64,000 nt of DNA, from contig NZ_BDBP01000032.1 of the NCBI RefSeq assembly GCF_001613045.1, positions 1-64,000 on the forward strand, given 5' to 3'. Under the pieces are notes generated by a model. The model was not told where the DNA came from and ran no database searches. It worked only from the letters and a program-made list of their open reading frames with translations. The stretch is from Nocardia lijiangensis NBRC 108240 (lineage in GTDB: Bacteria > Actinomycetota > Actinomycetes > Mycobacteriales > Mycobacteriaceae). Shown piece by piece: positions 61,794 through 64,000 of this stretch; position 1 is the first letter of the stretch, and each line of letters opens with the position of its first letter. A program made the position numbers and the translations under genes.

Positions 61794-62258
61794 CTACCAG
61801 CCGAACGTCGAGAAAGGTGACTGAGCGGCGATGTGCCGCATCGCCGCTCGGCAGTACTCGATCATGTGTTCCGGCAGAGCGTCGATGGCGAACCATCCCA
61901 GCGCACCGCACTTCTCGGGTTCCTGGTTCGTCGGCTCGCCCTGCCAGTTCGTCACGGTGAAGAAGAAGGCGATCCGACCACCCGACGACGAGTTGTGCAT
62001 GACGTGGCTGAATCGAACGTCTTCCGCGCTGATCACTACGCCGACTTCTTCCCGCGCCTCGCGGATCAGTGCGGTGACGACGGATTCGGCGGCTTCCAGG
62101 TGGCCCGAGGGAAGGTGCCAGGCGCCGTCCTCGAAGCCGGTGTTTCGGCGCTGGCCCAACAGTATTTCGTTGTTACGAAGCAGGACCAGATGGACATCAC
62201 CGGTCACCGTGTGACGCTGGGGCTTGAATTCCTGACCGGACACGACAGGGACGCTCAT
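61794..62258 (-). CDS. Nudix hydrolase
   Basis: A 154-aa pyrophosphohydrolase. The Nudix box is complete: GHLEAAESVVTALIREAREE followed by VGV, with the catalytic REAREE core. Before it lies LLRNNEILLGQRRNTGFEDG, a nucleotide-recognising strand. The substrate (nucleoside diphosphate derivative) is unknown. AAGGG lies before ATG 62258. It is monocistronic. Confidence 0.9.
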   Translation of the reverse strand: MSVPVVSGQEFKPQRHTVTGDVHLVLLRNNEILLGQRRNTGFEDGAWHLPSGHLEAAESVVTALIREAREEVGVVISAEDVRFSHVMHNSSSGGRIAFFFTVTNWQGEPTNQEPEKCGALGWFAIDALPEHMIEYCRAAMRHIAAQSPFSTFGW

Positions 62259-62346
62259 GCGGCGATAGCCCTTTCACTCGATGACTTCGTTCGGGGTCAG
62301 CGGCGATTTCCTTGTTGCCGTTCGCGCTGCCCGCGTTCCGCAGGGC

Positions 62347-63246
62347 CTAGCGTGGCGGATTCACGGCGCGTGTGCTCTGCTCGTGGTCCAAGCCCGGGCG
62401 GTGCTGCTTGCTGCGTTGCAGAACACGTACCGTCATCGAGCCCACGGCGATGAGCACGGCGGCGATGGCGATGAACACGATCTGTGGCCGATCCAAAATG
62501 TTGTCACCGGCGAGCAGATACCCGGCGATATTGATCAGCCAATGTCCGATCGACGCGATCAGCACACGCTGGTGGAAACTCCCGTTGCTCAGGTATCCGA
62601 GCACTATGGCGAATGCCATCGTCGAGACGAAGAAGCAGACTGCGATCACCAGGCCCGCCGCGAATGCCTGGACATGCCACAGCGCCCAGGTCACCCCGGT
62701 CGCCGAAACTGCCGCGAACCTGGTCATTCGAGATTCCAGTATCGGCTGCATCAGGCCTCGCCAACCAATCTCCTCGCCGCCCGCGCCGAGGAATTGGAGC
62801 AGCAGAAACACTGCGAAGGGAAGACCCCCGACCGCGGCAGGACCGACAAGGGCGGTGCCCGACACGACAGCCGCCATCGTGATCAACAGCCAGAACAACA
62901 CGCAAGCCGTGACCACCGCGACGACACTCGCGCCTACTCGCCGGGAGGGCACTGCTGCGGGTAGCAGTCCGGTGACGGTCTTCCTGAACGTCAGCCAGGT
63001 GGCCAGCACGCCCAGTGTCGGAGCGAACTGGACCAGTGACAGCGCCGCCGGGTCGATGCCTGAATGAGGTTGCACCGCAAGTAGAACCACCGAGGCGGCA
63101 AGGGTGGACAGCACGTAGACGCCGAGTGCGCCCCAGACTCTTGCGGTGGTCGGCGACTGCGTTGTGCAGTCGAGGCCGGGCTGGGTGTTGCTGGTATCGG
63201 TGGAGCTCACGCGACTTATCTTGTCGGTCGATATTCGCCCGCGCAT
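62347..63246 (-). CDS. CPBP family intramembrane metalloprotease
   Basis: A 299-aa polytopic protease (Rce1/abortive-infection type). Eight hydrophobic segments are visible. The metal and catalytic motifs are GAGGEEIGWRGLM (EExxxR), TWALWHVQAFAAG (HxxxF) and IASIGHWLINIAGYLL. Such proteins process peptides or act in prenyl-CaaX-like roles; some are bacteriocin immunity factors. The start is ATG 63246 with GTG 63249 or GTG 63210 as alternatives. Confidence 0.87.
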   Translation of the reverse strand: MRGRISTDKISRVSSTDTSNTQPGLDCTTQSPTTARVWGALGVYVLSTLAASVVLLAVQPHSGIDPAALSLVQFAPTLGVLATWLTFRKTVTGLLPAAVPSRRVGASVVAVVTACVLFWLLITMAAVVSGTALVGPAAVGGLPFAVFLLLQFLGAGGEEIGWRGLMQPILESRMTRFAAVSATGVTWALWHVQAFAAGLVIAVCFFVSTMAFAIVLGYLSNGSFHQRVLIASIGHWLINIAGYLLAGDNILDRPQIVFIAIAAVLIAVGSMTVRVLQRSKQHRPGLDHEQSTRAVNPPR

Positions 63247-63342
63247 CACCCTGAAGTCCTGTACACCTGGTGTATCGACGAGGTCCGCCCGCAGCCCAGC
63301 GTCACCCTAGGGCGCAGCCCCAGGTACGCCTAGAGTCTGGGT

Positions 63343-64000
63343 ATGAGCGACACCAGTGCGCCCCCTGGCTCGATCCTCTCGGAACGCGTCGAGACCACCC
63401 GAGTAGCCCGAACTCTGGTGAATCGCACTGCGCGGAGGGCCTTTTCGAGCCTGGCGGCTCTGGTCGCCGCGGCGGCGGCACTCACCGCTGCCACCGGTCC
63501 AGCACATGCGCGATCGATCGACACCGGAGCGCGCTACGTCGCGCTCGGCGCCTCGTACGCCGCCGGTCCCGGCCTCACGCCGGTGCTGGACGAGGGATGT
63601 TTGCGCTCGTCCAGCAACTACCCCGGGCAACTCGCCGACGCGCTCGGCCTTTCCCTGGTCGACGTCACCTGCTCGGGGGCCACCACCGCAAACATCCTCG
63701 ACAAGCCGCAACGGTTACCCGGCGGACCGGCGATGCCGCCGCAGATCGGCGCGGTCACCGCGGACACCGAACTGGTCACGATCACCATCGGCGGCAACGA
63801 TCTCGGAATGATCGGCGGTATGATCGCGCGCAGCTGCGGTCCGGGACTCGTCGGCGGAATACCCGTCGTCCCGTCGCTGGCCACACAGGTCTGTGCGAGC
63901 GTTCTCGGCGATTCCGGTGAGCCCACCGCGGCGGACTTCGACCGGGTGCGGCAATCGATCGCCGAGGTCGTGCGCACGGTGCGGTCGAAGGCGCCGAACG
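63343..64000 (+). CDS. SGNH/GDSL-family hydrolase, truncated by the window edge
   Basis: At least 219 residues of a secreted esterase/lipase; the C-terminus is outside the window. A signal peptide ends near PAHARS. Block I reads ALGASYAAGPG, with the catalytic Ser and Ala in place of Asp, the GAS/GSS form known in nocardial and mycobacterial members. Block III is TITIGGNDLGMIGG (Asn and oxyanion Gly), and cysteines suggest disulfides. The Asp/His of block V lies further on. It is divergent from the CPBP protease. Confidence 0.85.
   Translation, partial: MSDTSAPPGSILSERVETTRVARTLVNRTARRAFSSLAALVAAAAALTAATGPAHARSIDTGARYVALGASYAAGPGLTPVLDEGCLRSSSNYPGQLADALGLSLVDVTCSGATTANILDKPQRLPGGPAMPPQIGAVTADTELVTITIGGNDLGMIGGMIARSCGPGLVGGIPVVPSLATQVCASVLGDSGEPTAADFDRVRQSIAEVVRTVRSKAPN

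Noticed and set aside
63343..64000. Loss of the catalytic Asp in the SGNH block I (GAS instead of GDS)
   Set aside because: GAS/GSS variants are common in nocardial and mycobacterial members, so this is not a defect.

Overview
The window is high-GC actinobacterial DNA, most likely from Nocardia or a close relative in the Mycobacteriales. This is inferred from a cutinase, two MmpL-type RND transporters, a 3-ketosteroid 9-alpha-hydroxylase-like KshA/KshB pair, a TIGR03083 (DinB/maleylpyruvate isomerase N-terminal type) protein, an ECF41-like sigma factor and a GAS-type SGNH hydrolase. No rRNA, tRNA, CRISPR array or intact insertion sequence was seen. Both ends cut genes: a sigma factor on the left and an SGNH hydrolase on the right.

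1-13.6 kb, mixed chromosomal genes: sigma factor (partial), amidohydrolase / small membrane protein / multicopper oxidase operon, cutinase, zinc alcohol dehydrogenase, membrane-anchored expansin-like protein, a stand-alone ribBA next to a PadR regulator and an MFS exporter with palindromes in both control regions, a hypothetical acidic protein, a porphobilinogen deaminase (hemC-type), and a MAB_1171c-like membrane protein.

13.8-37.0 kb, the main attraction: a biosynthetic gene cluster, all on the minus strand. Reading in the direction of transcription it starts with a StrR-like ParB-fold regulator and a HTH regulator (with a decayed transposase between them). Next come an RppA-type type III polyketide synthase (1,3,6,8-tetrahydroxynaphthalene synthase), a cupin like quinone-forming monooxygenases, a DegT aminotransferase, a methyltransferase and an ABBA aromatic prenyltransferase. 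That set parallels the early steps of furaquinocin-type meroterpenoids. It is followed by a HTH-less TetR ligand-binding-domain protein and an MmpL exporter. Last is a tightly coupled 12-gene operon: fatty acyl-AMP ligase-like enzyme, acyl-CoA dehydrogenase, two reductase-type SDRs, a PEP-synthase-like protein without ATP-grasp domain, an acyl carrier protein, a small helical protein, a second PEP-synthase-like protein carrying the ATP-grasp domain, a TIGR03083 protein, a WrbA quinone reductase, a second adenylating enzyme and an O-methyltransferase. The split phosphotransferase wrapped around an ACP, combined with THN/prenyl chemistry, is the best candidate for an undescribed system. The product cannot be deduced from sequence.

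37.4-40.2 kb: beta-helix-like protein, a DUF6939-like protein, a small secreted protein and an IclR regulator. The IclR gene is divergent from a 40.4-46.7 kb degradative operon: flavin reductase, KshA-like Rieske oxygenase, small CxxC protein, KshB-like reductase, extradiol dioxygenase, LLM-class flavin monooxygenase and zinc alcohol dehydrogenase. The operon ends in a strong hairpin. It looks like ring hydroxylation and meta-cleavage of a polycyclic or steroid-like substrate.

46.8-64 kb: mostly single genes (GtrA-like membrane protein, VOC protein, SnoaL-like protein, beta-propeller exported protein, DHFR-like reductase, DUF998 protein, second MmpL, DUF3626 protein, GNAT acetyltransferase, class V aminotransferase-like protein, Nudix hydrolase, CPBP protease, SGNH hydrolase). 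Among them are a truncated AAA/LuxR-type ATPase remnant and a perfect 34-bp direct repeat bracketing a small membrane-protein gene.
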